This document shows positions 14,502 to 22,485 of a stretch of 22,485 nt of DNA, one piece after another. The stretch comes from JALYTZ01 sp036559125 (GTDB lineage Bacteria > Vulcanimicrobiota > Vulcanimicrobiia > Vulcanimicrobiales > Vulcanimicrobiaceae): positions 1 to 22,485 of the forward strand of contig DATBTT010000068.1 of NCBI GenBank assembly GCA_036559125.1. Reading direction: 5' to 3'. A program made the position numbers and the translations under genes. The stretch's first letter is position 1; every line of letters starts with the position of its first letter. The notes below the pieces were generated by a model. The model saw only the letters and a list, made by a program, of their open reading frames with translations. It was not told where the DNA came from and made no database searches.

Positions 14502-16148
14502 TTAAATGGACCATTGCCATGCGTTCCAGCCTTCGCTGACGCCGTTGGGTTTGAAGTTCTTCACATCGACGCTCGCGGCATACCGGCGTTTAGGATAGAA
14601 CAGAAAGACGGCGGGGACGGTTTGGGCGAGCATCTGCTGCGTTTTCGCGTATGCCGCTTTGCGTACGGTCCGATCGAAGTTCGTAAGCGCGCTTTTTTCG
14701 GCCGCGTCGAAGTCCTTGCTGCAGAAATGGGTGATGTCGTTGCCGCTGGGCGGCACGTATTGACACATGAACTGTTGCGAGTCGTCCGGGTCGGCCCCGG
14801 CAATCCAGGCGTAGACCGCGAGATCGAACTTGCCGCTCAAGAGGATGCCGCCCATCTGCTGAGACGCGTAGAACAACGTGTAGTTGTACGATTTGACCGA
14901 GAGGTCGACGCCGATCTTATGCAGTTGCGCTTGCGCTTCGGTAGCGAGCGCCTCCGACGTCGGATTGCCCTGGCCGTAGGTGAGCTGTAATTCCAGCCGC
15001 TTGCCGCCCTTAGTGCGAATGCCGCCGGGTCCCATTTTCCACCCGGCCCGATCGAGCAGTTGTCCGGCGCGAACGGGATCGTACGGGTACTTCGTAACGT
15101 TCGGCGCGTACGCCCACGAGCTATCCGCAATATCTTCGGTTGCCGCGTCGGCCGCGCCATAGGTGTTGTCGCGAAGCATGGAAGCGCTGTCGATGCCGTA
15201 GGCTAGCGCGCGTCGCACGCGCACGTCGTCGAGCGGCGGCCTCGTCATGTTGAAGTCGATGGATTCGTACGAGGGCGCGGCCGGAAGGATGACGCTGACG
15301 TTGGGTTCGGTGCGCAGGTCGCGAATCACCGGAAACGAGAGGTCGTTGAGCAAATCGGCGGCGTGCGATCGCAAGTCGGCTTCGCGCGTGTTGTCGTCGG
15401 CTACGAAGCGCACGATGATGCGCCGCAATTTCGGCTTACCCATGAAATAATTATCGTTGGCGACGAGCTCAAGGCGATCGCCGTGGATCCACCTCACGAC
15501 TTTGAACGGGCCGGTCCCGATCGGCTGCGCGTTGAACGGAATGCGGTTGATATCCGGATACTTTGCCAGTAGGTGCGCCGGCAGGATGCGATAGGGGTCG
15601 TCGCTTTCGCCGAAGACGGTGTCCACGAACGGCGCGAAGGGAGCTTTCAAATGAAAGACGACCGTATATGGATCGGGCGTATCCACGGATTTGACGACGT
15701 CGTATCCGCGCCGCTCGACGACGTTGTTGTTCGGGTTCATCACCGCTTGCCACGTGAATTTCACGTCGTTGCTGCTAAACGGCGCGCCGTCTTGCCATTT
15801 GACGTTTTTGCGCAATTGGTAGGTGACCGTCAGGCCGTCTTTACTGATGCCGCCGTTGCGCAGCGTCGGTACGGTGGCCGCAAGATCGGGAACGTCGTTG
15901 CCCTTGTCGTCGATGGTCACCAAGAGATCGAAGACCAGACCCCCAAGAAAATTGTCCGACGTATTGGTCGCGAGTAGCGGGTTGAGCGAGTTTGGGTTCA
16001 CCCAATCGTCGACGCGTAGTATGTTTGGGCGCGTCCACGAATGGCGCGCCCCCACGCTCACCGTGCCGGTTCGCGTGCATGCCGCGACGAATACCAGAAG
16101 CAACGCGGCCGCGAGAACGCGTGTAGGGACCTGTCCGAATAAACGCAA
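14502..16148 (-). CDS. Peptide/nickel-type ABC transporter substrate-binding lipoprotein (SBP family 5)
   Basis: Binds oligopeptides or similar ligands outside the membrane for an ABC importer. The 548-residue protein has a lipoprotein signal (hydrophobic LAAALLLVFVAAC, Cys24) and the SBP_bac_5 features: LNPLL near the N-terminus, TVTYQLRKNVKWQDGAPFSSNDVKF in shortened form as K-W-x-D-G-x-P, RRALAYGID and the QLTYGQGNP segment. No permease or ATPase gene is next to it, so its partners are elsewhere. I place the start at TTG 16148: GGAAGGA is eight bases upstream and the signal peptide begins there. The frame is open to 16700 but that stretch is antisense-like read-through within egtB. It follows the EgtB-like gene by 23 bp. 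Confidence 0.88.
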   Translation of the reverse strand: MRLFGQVPTRVLAAALLLVFVAACTRTGTVSVGARHSWTRPNILRVDDWVNPNSLNPLLATNTSDNFLGGLVFDLLVTIDDKGNDVPDLAATVPTLRNGGISKDGLTVTYQLRKNVKWQDGAPFSSNDVKFTWQAVMNPNNNVVERRGYDVVKSVDTPDPYTVVFHLKAPFAPFVDTVFGESDDPYRILPAHLLAKYPDINRIPFNAQPIGTGPFKVVRWIHGDRLELVANDNYFMGKPKLRRIIVRFVADDNTREADLRSHAADLLNDLSFPVIRDLRTEPNVSVILPAAPSYESIDFNMTRPPLDDVRVRRALAYGIDSASMLRDNTYGAADAATEDIADSSWAYAPNVTKYPYDPVRAGQLLDRAGWKMGPGGIRTKGGKRLELQLTYGQGNPTSEALATEAQAQLHKIGVDLSVKSYNYTLFYASQQMGGILLSGKFDLAVYAWIAGADPDDSQQFMCQYVPPSGNDITHFCSKDFDAAEKSALTNFDRTVRKAAYAKTQQMLAQTVPAVFLFYPKRRYAASVDVKNFKPNGVSEGWNAWQWSI

Positions 16149-16171
16149 AGTTGCCGTTCCTTCCGAGGCGG

Positions 16172-17464
16172 CTACTCTGCCAATGCGCCGCTCACCAACC
16201 TGAATTTCGCGTACATGTACGGATAATCCGCGTAGAACCAATTTCTGAAGCTCCGGCGAACCAATTCGCGGGCCGTCACCGGCGATGCACCCTTGATGAC
16301 GTAGTGCCGTCCGTCGAAGAAATCCGCGCTGTATTGCGGATAGGATGCCATCGGCTCGAAGCCCGGGTGTGGTCCGAAGATCGTGCTCGTCCACTCCCAT
16401 CCGTTGCCGATCAAATCGTGGATATCCCAAGCGCTGGCCCCTGCGGGATTTGCGTCGACCGGCTCGGGGTCGTAGCGGTTGAAATCGAAGTTTCCATGAT
16501 GGGGTGCCGGCGCGTCGTCTCCCCAAGGGAACGCGCGCTCCTGCCCGGCGGGCGTTCCGAAGGCGGCGCGGTGGTACTCCGGTTCCGAGGGTAAGCGCGC
16601 GCCCTTCCAGTTTGCATAGGCCTCGGCTTGGTCGTGCGTGGCGTAAACCGGCCATGACAACGGCAACGGCAATTCCTCGAACGCGGCTAGTAAATGCCAC
16701 TCGCCCTCGCGCTCGATCCAGAAGGGCGGCGCCGGAGCACCGGCTTCAACGAAGGCGAGATAGTCGCCGTTGGTTACCGGATAGCGAGTCATGCCGAATG
16801 CCGGTACGAACGTTTGGCTCTGTCCGAACTCGTTGTCCCAGCCGAACGGTATCCGCGTTGGATCGGCGCCCAGCGTCGCGATCCCGGCGGAGACGGAAAC
16901 GAAATCGTTGCGCGGAGCCTGCGGATCGTGATGGTCTTGCGGGATCCGTCCTTTGAGGTCGGGCGAGAGGCGGTGAATGATGTAGAGCAGCGTTTCGTGA
17001 TGCATCTGTTCGTGCTCGAGTACCGTGTATACCGATTGCCCGCGCACCAAACGCGGCACGCTCGCATCGACCAGCGTCGAATGGGCGATGGCGTGCAGCA
17101 CCCGTTCGTCGCACGCGCGACCGAACGCTTCTATTGCTTCCTTATCCGGCCAATCGGCGCGCGCGTGTTTGGACGCGTCGAGTGCGGTGCCGGGATCGAT
17201 TCCGCGCTCGAAGAGTTTCTCGAACCGGACATCCAGCGGCGTTTCTTGCAACGCCCGTTCGTTGAGGGTGAGAAAACTAAACGCCGGTAAATGACCTTCA
17301 TAGAATGCGAACGGGTGGCGCAGCGGTATCGGGCGACCATAGTAAGCGGCCGGATCGATCAACGCGAAAAGGTGCGCGGAGCGCTCGCGATTGCGACGGT
17401 ACCAGTCGGCAAGGAATGCGCGGTCGATGGCCGGCGTCGCCGGTGCTAGCGTTTCCATAGACAT
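16172..17464 (-). CDS. egtB: EgtB-like non-haem iron sulfoxide synthase
   Basis: Probable ergothioneine-pathway enzyme that forms a C-S bond between trimethylhistidine and (gamma-glutamyl)cysteine using oxygen. The 430 residues match EgtB length. An N-terminal DinB-like helical domain supplies the iron ligands: H58 (FYEGHLP), H151 and H155 (HEQMHHE). A C-terminal formylglycine-generating-enzyme/sulfatase-modifying fold follows, with PVYATHDQAEAYANWKG and GNGWEWTSTIFGP. The C-terminal FRNWFYADYPYMYAKFRLV is EgtB-like. EgtD, the histidine methyltransferase, is not adjacent, so related enzymes (OvoA-like or SenA-like) are possible. The ATG at 17464 has GAGGG six bases upstream and lies three bases after the previous stop; a second ATG is two codons on. 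Confidence 0.85.
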   Translation of the reverse strand: MSMETLAPATPAIDRAFLADWYRRNRERSAHLFALIDPAAYYGRPIPLRHPFAFYEGHLPAFSFLTLNERALQETPLDVRFEKLFERGIDPGTALDASKHARADWPDKEAIEAFGRACDERVLHAIAHSTLVDASVPRLVRGQSVYTVLEHEQMHHETLLYIIHRLSPDLKGRIPQDHHDPQAPRNDFVSVSAGIATLGADPTRIPFGWDNEFGQSQTFVPAFGMTRYPVTNGDYLAFVEAGAPAPPFWIEREGEWHLLAAFEELPLPLSWPVYATHDQAEAYANWKGARLPSEPEYHRAAFGTPAGQERAFPWGDDAPAPHHGNFDFNRYDPEPVDANPAGASAWDIHDLIGNGWEWTSTIFGPHPGFEPMASYPQYSADFFDGRHYVIKGASPVTARELVRRSFRNWFYADYPYMYAKFRLVSGALAE

Positions 17465-17467
17465 AGC

Positions 17468-19969
17468 TTACCCTCGTTTGACGAGCGAGCCTCGCCTGCT
17501 TGCAAGCAGTGCTTCCAACGCTTTGGGCTCCAGGCCCGCGGATATGTAGAATCCTTGAACGCGATCGCAGCCGTGCGCGCGCAGAAAATCGTACTGCGCG
17601 CGGGTCTCGACTCCCTCCGCGACGACGACGAGACCGAGGCTATGTCCCATAGCTATGAGCGTTTTTACGATCGTTTCGTCGTTGCGTTCGAGGCCGATAC
17701 CCGCGATGAACGAACGGTCGATCTTAATGATGTCGACGTCGAATCGCCGTAAATAACTCAGCGATGAATGTCCCGTGCCGAAGTCGTCTACCGCGATCTT
17801 CGCGCCGGAGCGTTTTAGTTCGCGAACGGTTTGTATCGCCGCGGACGCGTCCGACATGGCCACGCTTTCGGTAATCTCGATCTCTACGTCGTTCGCGTCG
17901 AGTCCGGCTCGCCCGACGGCTCCGGCGATTCGATCTTGCAGATCGCGTTGATGAAACTGCCGCGCCGATAGATTTACGGCGAGGCGAAACGGACCGAACC
18001 GCTCGCGCAGCGCGCGCACGTTGGCGGCAGCGGTTTCGAACACCCATTCCCCCAGCGGAACGATCAAACCGCTGGCTTCGGCGCTCGGGATGAACTGGTC
18101 GGGGTAGAGGAGACCACGTTCGGGATGGTTCCAGCGCACGAGCGCCTCGACGCCGACGAGCGTTCCATCGGCGAGATCGACGATTGGTTGATAATGCACG
18201 ACGAATTGCTCGCGCTCGAGGGCTTGACGCAACTGTTTTTCCTGGGACAGGCGCGTCAGGATGGGTGCTTCGAGCGCCGCGTTATAGAAGTAATATCCGT
18301 TTCGCCCCCGATCCTTCGCGCGATACATCGCAATGTCGGCGTTTTTGATCAGCGTTTGATCGTCCCGGCCGTCGGCGGGAAAAACGGCAATGCCGATGCT
18401 GGTCGTGATGAATTGCTCGTAATCGTCGAGGTGATAGGGGTCGTCGACGGCTTGCAGCAGCGCCTCGGCAGTGGCACGAACAGTCTCGACGTTATCGCAA
18501 TTGGACAGCAGCATGATGAACTCGTCGCCGCCCATTCGCGCGACGGTCCCAGCGCTTCCGCCGATCTCCACGAGCCGCTCGGCGACCTGTTGCAACAACC
18601 GGTCTCCAAGCGCGTGGCCCAGCGTATCGTTGATGTCCTTGAACCGGTCGAGATCGAAAAACAACACCGCGACGAGCTTGCCGGTCTGCGCGGCCTCGGC
18701 CAGCGCGTCGCGCACGCGTTCTTGAAAGAATACCCGGTTGGGCAGTCCCGTCAATGCGTCGAAGTAGGCCAGCGTTCGCAACCGCGCGCGCGTCCGCCGG
18801 CGTTCGAGCGCGCCGCCCAGGAGGGCCGCCATCAGCGCGAGCAAGTCGCGATCGGTTTCGTCCGCCGCGTGCGAGGCGTCGCGGGCGGAGGCAAAAACTA
18901 GCGCGCCATACAGAGCGCCGCCGACGAAAAGTCGCGTGCCGAATCCGCGTTTCGTTTGTACGATCTCTTCGCTGGCCGCCACCGCTCGCGCCGTTTCCAT
19001 CAGCGCTTCGTCGGCAACGGTGCCGCTCGCGCTCCTATCGTAGCGAACTTCCATTGCCAGACGGGACTCAGTACAGTCGACGATCGCGCCCGCGTCCATG
19101 CCGAAAACGCGAACCCCCATTTGTAGCGTCGCGTGCATCCGCGTATCGGAATAATCACCGCTGGTCGCGATGAAGTAGAGATCGCGAATGCGCGCCGCTT
19201 GTTGCTCGGCTCGCGCTTCAGCCGCCTTACGACTGGTAACGTCCTGCAGGACGATAAATGCTCCGTTGACCGATCCATCGCTAAATTGCGGGACGATCAT
19301 CGCTTCCAAATCGATCGTCTTACCGCTAAAACTTGTGCTGGTCGTGTCAAAGGAAACCGGCTCGCCTTGAAGGGCGCGTTCGAAAAAGCCCCACAAGCGT
19401 GCGTATTTTTGTTCGTCGCCGGGCGAGACAAAGTGTTGACCGATGACTTCCTCACGGGGCCGCCCGCCGATAGTGTAGGTGGCGGCGTTCGCGTCGCGGA
19501 TGATGCCGTCGCGATCGACGATCAATACCGCATTTGCGTTGTTGTCGTAGAGCGATCGAAAGCGCCGTTCGCTCTCGACGAGTGCGCGCTGCTGCGCCAG
19601 CACGAGCCCGGCGGTTTTAATGCGCTCGGTTTCATTGCGGAGGATGCAAAACGCGCCGGTGATCTCCGAGCCGCGATGCACCGGGACGATGGTAACCGAG
19701 AGTTCCAGCAGCATCCCCGCGGACGTGCGCACCCGAGTCGTGTAAAACAACGTCTCTCCCGCAATCGCACGGCGAAAGGACTCTTCGTTACGCGTAGCCT
19801 CTTCGGGAACGACGAAATCGCGGAAGCTGCGTCCGAGCATCTGCTCTTTTGGGAGCGTTCCCATCGCAAGCGCGGCGTCGTTGATATCTTCGATGTTTCC
19901 ATCGAGATCCCACAAGACGACGCCGTCGGGATTGTTCTCAAAGAGCGAGCGAAAGACGTGCGAAATCAT
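17468..19969 (-). CDS. PAS-PAS-GAF-GGDEF-EAL cyclic-di-GMP regulator
   Basis: A soluble 833-residue signalling protein. Domains in order: PAS (about 1-115), PAS (about 135-250), GAF (about 265-390), GGDEF (about 395-560) and EAL (about 575-825). The GGDEF motif is intact (480-484, ARMGGDEF), but the usual RxxD inhibitory site just before it is replaced by GSAG, so product inhibition may be missing. The EAL motif (E608-A-L), NLSARQF, EITES, VDDFGTGHSS, KIDRSF and AEGVE are present, so both synthase and phosphodiesterase activity are possible; which dominates cannot be told. It has no membrane segment, so its PAS/GAF domains would sense an internal signal. It starts 21 bp after the ALDH stop, within the deoC operon. 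Confidence 0.93.
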   Translation of the reverse strand: MISHVFRSLFENNPDGVVLWDLDGNIEDINDAALAMGTLPKEQMLGRSFRDFVVPEEATRNEESFRRAIAGETLFYTTRVRTSAGMLLELSVTIVPVHRGSEITGAFCILRNETERIKTAGLVLAQQRALVESERRFRSLYDNNANAVLIVDRDGIIRDANAATYTIGGRPREEVIGQHFVSPGDEQKYARLWGFFERALQGEPVSFDTTSTSFSGKTIDLEAMIVPQFSDGSVNGAFIVLQDVTSRKAAEARAEQQAARIRDLYFIATSGDYSDTRMHATLQMGVRVFGMDAGAIVDCTESRLAMEVRYDRSASGTVADEALMETARAVAASEEIVQTKRGFGTRLFVGGALYGALVFASARDASHAADETDRDLLALMAALLGGALERRRTRARLRTLAYFDALTGLPNRVFFQERVRDALAEAAQTGKLVAVLFFDLDRFKDINDTLGHALGDRLLQQVAERLVEIGGSAGTVARMGGDEFIMLLSNCDNVETVRATAEALLQAVDDPYHLDDYEQFITTSIGIAVFPADGRDDQTLIKNADIAMYRAKDRGRNGYYFYNAALEAPILTRLSQEKQLRQALEREQFVVHYQPIVDLADGTLVGVEALVRWNHPERGLLYPDQFIPSAEASGLIVPLGEWVFETAAANVRALRERFGPFRLAVNLSARQFHQRDLQDRIAGAVGRAGLDANDVEIEITESVAMSDASAAIQTVRELKRSGAKIAVDDFGTGHSSLSYLRRFDVDIIKIDRSFIAGIGLERNDETIVKTLIAMGHSLGLVVVAEGVETRAQYDFLRAHGCDRVQGFYISAGLEPKALEALLASRRGSLVKRG

Positions 19970-19990
19970 CGCCGGCGCGGCCCTCTGCGC

Positions 19991-21430
19991 TTACGCGTGC
20001 GAGAGATACTCTCGAAGACCATGGACCCCGCCCTCGCGGCCAAACCCCGACTCGCGATATCCGCCGAACGGCGAGCTCGGATCGAACTGATTGAACGTAT
20101 TGCACCAGATCACGCCGGCGCGCAAGTGCTGCGCCACGTACATGTTCTTACTGCCCGTATCGGTCCATATGCCTGCAGAAAGACCATAGGGTGTATTGTT
20201 CGCTTTTTCGATCGCCTCGTCGGGCGTGCGAAACGTGAGGATCGAGAGAACCGGCCCGAAGATTTCTTCGCGCGCGATGCGATGCGATTGCTGCACGTTG
20301 GTGAAGAAGGATGCCGGAAAATAGTATCCGCGCTCCGGCATGGCGCAGGATTGTTGCACCAGCGTCGCGCCCTGCTCGACTCCGCTTCGGACGAGTTCCG
20401 AGATTTTGTCGAGTTGCGTTTTAGAATTGATCGCACCGATGTCGGTGTTCTTGTCCATCGGATCGCCCAAACGAAGGGTCTGCAGGCGTTCGGTTAGGCG
20501 TACCACGACTTCGTCGTGCACGTTTTCTTGAACGAGCAGGCGCGAACCGGCGCAACACACGTGTCCTTGATTGAAGTAAATGCCGTTGACGATACCTTCG
20601 ATAGCTTGATCCATCGGAGCGTCGGCGAACACGATGTGCGCGGCTTTGCCCCCGAGCTCCAGCGTAAGGCGCTTGTTGCTGCCGGCAACCGCGCGCGCGA
20701 TGGCTTTGCCGACCTCAGTGGAACCGGTAAACGCGATCTTGTCGACGTCGGGATGTTCGACCAGCGCTGCGCCGGTGGCTCCATCGCCCGTAATGACGTT
20801 CACGACGCCGGGCGGCAAGTCGGCTTCCTGGACGATTTGCGCGAGCGCGAGCGCTGTGAGCGGAGTGGTCTCGGCCGGTTTGAGCACGACCGTGTTGCCG
20901 CATGCCAGCGCAGGCGCGATTTTCCAAGCTGCCATGAGCAGCGGAAAGTTCCACGGAACGATCTGTCCGGCGACGCCGATCGGGTGCGGGCTCCCGCCAG
21001 CTCGCAACGCCCATTCGAGTTTGTCCGCCCAACCCGCGTAGTAGAAGAAGTGAGCGGCCGCGGCGGGCACGTCGAAATCGCGCGACTCTTTTATCGGTTT
21101 TCCGCCGTCCATCGTTTCGAGCACGGCGAGTTCGCGCGAGCGCTCGGTGATCGCGCGTGCGATCCGAAAAACGTACTTCGCGCGTTCCGCCGGACGTAGC
21201 TTTCGCCAGTACTTCTCGTAGGCTTTGCGTGCGGCTTTAACGGCTCGATCGACGTCTTCGACACCCGCGTAGCCGACTTCGCAAAGCCGTTCTTCGTTCG
21301 CAGGGTTCATTGTGTCGAAGTACCGTCGGCTTTGCGGTGCCTGCCAGCGGCCATTTATGAAGAGGCCGTAACGTTCGCGCACGCGCGCCGGTGTGGTCTC
21401 TGGGGCCGGCGCGTAGTCGAAGATAGCCAT
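19991..21430 (-). CDS. Aldehyde dehydrogenase (full length)
   Basis: Oxidises an aldehyde to a carboxylic acid with NAD(P). The 479 residues cover the whole family. Seen are N161 in PWNFPLL, the loop FTGSTEVGK, the general base E258 in LELGGK and the catalytic C292 in GHVCCAGSR. The start ATG (21430) lies two bases after deoC and has AAGGAT upstream. Because deoC releases acetaldehyde and glyceraldehyde 3-phosphate, acetaldehyde is a reasonable substrate. A residue-by-residue comparison with the truncated ALDH at 8631-9515 shows shared WYAGWADK/YYAGWADK and other blocks, so they are paralogues. The open frame to 21682 is only read-through inside deoC. Confidence 0.94.
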   Translation of the reverse strand: MAIFDYAPAPETTPARVRERYGLFINGRWQAPQSRRYFDTMNPANEERLCEVGYAGVEDVDRAVKAARKAYEKYWRKLRPAERAKYVFRIARAITERSRELAVLETMDGGKPIKESRDFDVPAAAAHFFYYAGWADKLEWALRAGGSPHPIGVAGQIVPWNFPLLMAAWKIAPALACGNTVVLKPAETTPLTALALAQIVQEADLPPGVVNVITGDGATGAALVEHPDVDKIAFTGSTEVGKAIARAVAGSNKRLTLELGGKAAHIVFADAPMDQAIEGIVNGIYFNQGHVCCAGSRLLVQENVHDEVVVRLTERLQTLRLGDPMDKNTDIGAINSKTQLDKISELVRSGVEQGATLVQQSCAMPERGYYFPASFFTNVQQSHRIAREEIFGPVLSILTFRTPDEAIEKANNTPYGLSAGIWTDTGSKNMYVAQHLRAGVIWCNTFNQFDPSSPFGGYRESGFGREGGVHGLREYLSHA

Positions 21431-21432
21431 CG

Positions 21433-22308
21433 TCAATCCTTCGGAAAATAATCGGGTCCGGCGTAATATCCGGTCTGTTCTTTTTCGTACTGCATCAAAA
21501 GATCGTCGAGCAACGAACTCGCGCCGATGCGAAACAGGTCGGGAGTCAGCCAGCGTTCCCCCAGCGTTTCTTTGACGATTACGAGATACGTCAACGCTTG
21601 TTTGGTGGTGCGCACGCCACCGGCGACCTTCAACCCGGCGCGCCGTCCCGTGCGTCGATTGTAGTCGCGAATTGCTTCGCACATCGTTACTGCTACGGCG
21701 AAGGTTGCGTTGACGGCCACTTTGCCGGTCGAGGTCTTTATGACGTCGGCGCCCGCTTCGAGCGCGAGATCGCTCGCCCGGCGAACGGTGTCGTACGAGC
21801 CGAGTTCGCCCGTTTCGAGAATGACTTTCAGATGGCGACCTTTGCAGACGCGCTTTACGGCGGCGATCTGATCGAAGACCGATCGCTCTCTACCGGATAG
21901 AAACGCTCCTCGATCGATCACCATGTCGATTTCGTCGGCGCCCGCGGCGATAGCGGCTTCGGCATCCGCGAGTTTCACGTCGAGCGACGACAGACCGCTC
22001 GGAAACGCGGTGGCGACCGAGGCTACCTTAACGCCGGTTCCGTGGAGGCATGCTTTGGCGGTCGCGACCAGGTTTGGGTAAACGCACACGGCCGCAACGC
22101 TCGGCACGTCGGGCAAATGCGGTGCGGGCCGTACCGCCTTGGCGCACAACGAGCGAATGCGGCCTTCGGAATCCTTGCCCTCGAGCGTAGTGAGATCCAT
22201 GCACGCAATGGCCAGCCGGATGCCCGCGACCTTGGAGCTGGTCTTGATCGAACGCTTGGCGAGCGCACCCGCACGCGTCTCAAGCATCACGGCATCCACG
22301 GCGGTCAT
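21433..22308 (-). CDS. deoC: Deoxyribose-phosphate aldolase
   Basis: Splits 2-deoxyribose 5-phosphate into acetaldehyde and glyceraldehyde 3-phosphate, the last step of deoxynucleoside catabolism. The 291-residue sequence has the Schiff-base lysine K191 (VIKTSTGK), the partner lysine K227 (GLKVAGG) and D128 (EIDMVID). It resembles long actinobacterial DeoC, with blocks LCAKAVRP, CVYPNLVATAK and VKVASVATAFPSG. I choose ATG 22308; the frame is open further to 22434 but that part is made of the tandem repeats. No strong binding site precedes 22308; ATG 22287 is a second choice. It is the first gene of the minus-strand operon with the ALDH two bases after it. Confidence 0.92.
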   Translation of the reverse strand: MTAVDAVMLETRAGALAKRSIKTSSKVAGIRLAIACMDLTTLEGKDSEGRIRSLCAKAVRPAPHLPDVPSVAAVCVYPNLVATAKACLHGTGVKVASVATAFPSGLSSLDVKLADAEAAIAAGADEIDMVIDRGAFLSGRERSVFDQIAAVKRVCKGRHLKVILETGELGSYDTVRRASDLALEAGADVIKTSTGKVAVNATFAVAVTMCEAIRDYNRRTGRRAGLKVAGGVRTTKQALTYLVIVKETLGERWLTPDLFRIGASSLLDDLLMQYEKEQTGYYAGPDYFPKD

Positions 22309-22366
22309 AACAAGTGGAAGGTTAGGTAGCCGGATTAGAAATCCCGGCCCCACCGAGCGAGGCCGA

Positions 22367-22485
22367 CCCTTCGACAAGCTCAGGGTGACGGGCGCCCTTC
22401 GACAAGCTCGGGGGTGACGGGCGCCTTTCGACAAGCTCAGGGTGACGGGCGTCTTTCGACAAGCTCGGGTGACGGGCGTCCTTCG
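22367..22485. repeat. Tandem array of ~28-bp repeats upstream of deoC, running off the right edge
   Basis: Four full units and the start of a fifth begin at 22367, 22395, 22424, 22452 and 22479, so the period is 27-29 bp. Each contains TTCGACAAGCTC followed by an (A)GGG-rich stretch, GTGACGGGCG and a CCCTTCG-like start. Copies differ by single substitutions and one-base indels, such as CTCAGGGT against CTCGGGGGT. The CCCTTCGACAAGCTCAGGG part is a degenerate inverted repeat. This core motif is common as dispersed intergenic repeats in many environmental genomes, resembling REP-type elements. There are no unique spacers. Confidence 0.85.

Noticed and set aside
16149..16700. Upstream extension of the substrate-binding protein to 16700
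   Set aside because: The added sequence lies over the egtB C-terminal region in another frame, and the signal peptide and binding site are at 16148.
21431..21682. Longer aldehyde dehydrogenase starting at 21682
   Set aside because: The extra 84 residues run through deoC in another frame; ATG 21430 has a binding site and fits the family start.
22367..22485. CRISPR array
   Set aside because: Units follow each other with no unique spacers, and the period varies by one base.

Overview
The window is about 22.5 kb of GC-rich bacterial chromosome, densely packed, with short gaps, ATGA/GTGA overlaps and several GTG and TTG starts. No phage, plasmid or transposase gene is visible. The gene set is mostly housekeeping metabolism. 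The species cannot be fixed from sequence alone. The adenosylcobalamin-type ribonucleotide reductase, the actinobacteria-like deoC/aldehyde dehydrogenase genes, the yqeG-aroE pair and the Ala/Pro/Thr-rich lipoprotein style fit a little-cultured terrestrial lineage, such as Eremiobacterota/WPS-2 or an actinobacterial relative. This is an inference with low confidence.

Left part (1-4695, minus strand): an adenosylcobalamin-dependent class II ribonucleotide reductase (nrdJ) that runs off the left edge. It carries two in-frame inteins. A 171-residue mini-intein sits before the redox-active cysteine. A 371-residue intein with a LAGLIDADG homing endonuclease sits before the thiyl-radical cysteine. 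Upstream, a pair of NrdR-box-like palindromes 32 bp apart overlaps a likely promoter. Divergent from it are yqeG (HAD phosphatase) and aroE (shikimate dehydrogenase), then tRNA-Ser(GGA).

Middle part (6370-9515, minus): a lipoprotein with a His/Asp-rich tail, then (reading right to left) a truncated aldehyde-dehydrogenase-like protein without a catalytic cysteine, a class II aldolase and a stand-alone EAL c-di-GMP phosphodiesterase, tightly coupled. From 9598 on the plus strand come serA, a histidine phosphatase that looks like the metal-independent phosphoserine phosphatase, a ferritin-like protein and a second histidine phosphatase.

Right part (12997-22308, all minus): deoC, a full-length aldehyde dehydrogenase, a PAS-PAS-GAF-GGDEF-EAL sensor, an EgtB-like sulfoxide synthase, a peptide-type ABC substrate-binding lipoprotein and isocitrate dehydrogenase. 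Gaps are 2-44 nt, so most are probably one operon. deoC plus the aldehyde dehydrogenase could turn deoxyribose 5-phosphate into glyceraldehyde 3-phosphate and acetate or acetyl-CoA. The window ends in a tandem array of about 28-bp repeats directly upstream of deoC.

The most interesting points are the double intein insertion at catalytic cysteines of nrdJ with its NrdR-box pair, the serA-phosphoserine phosphatase pair, the aldehyde-dehydrogenase pseudoenzyme separated from its usual deoC/ALDH partners, and the repeated pairing of aldolase + ALDH + c-di-GMP enzyme. I did not find an evidently new defence or mobile system. No gene-free stretch exceeds 300 bp; the longest is the 286-bp nrdJ/yqeG divergent region.
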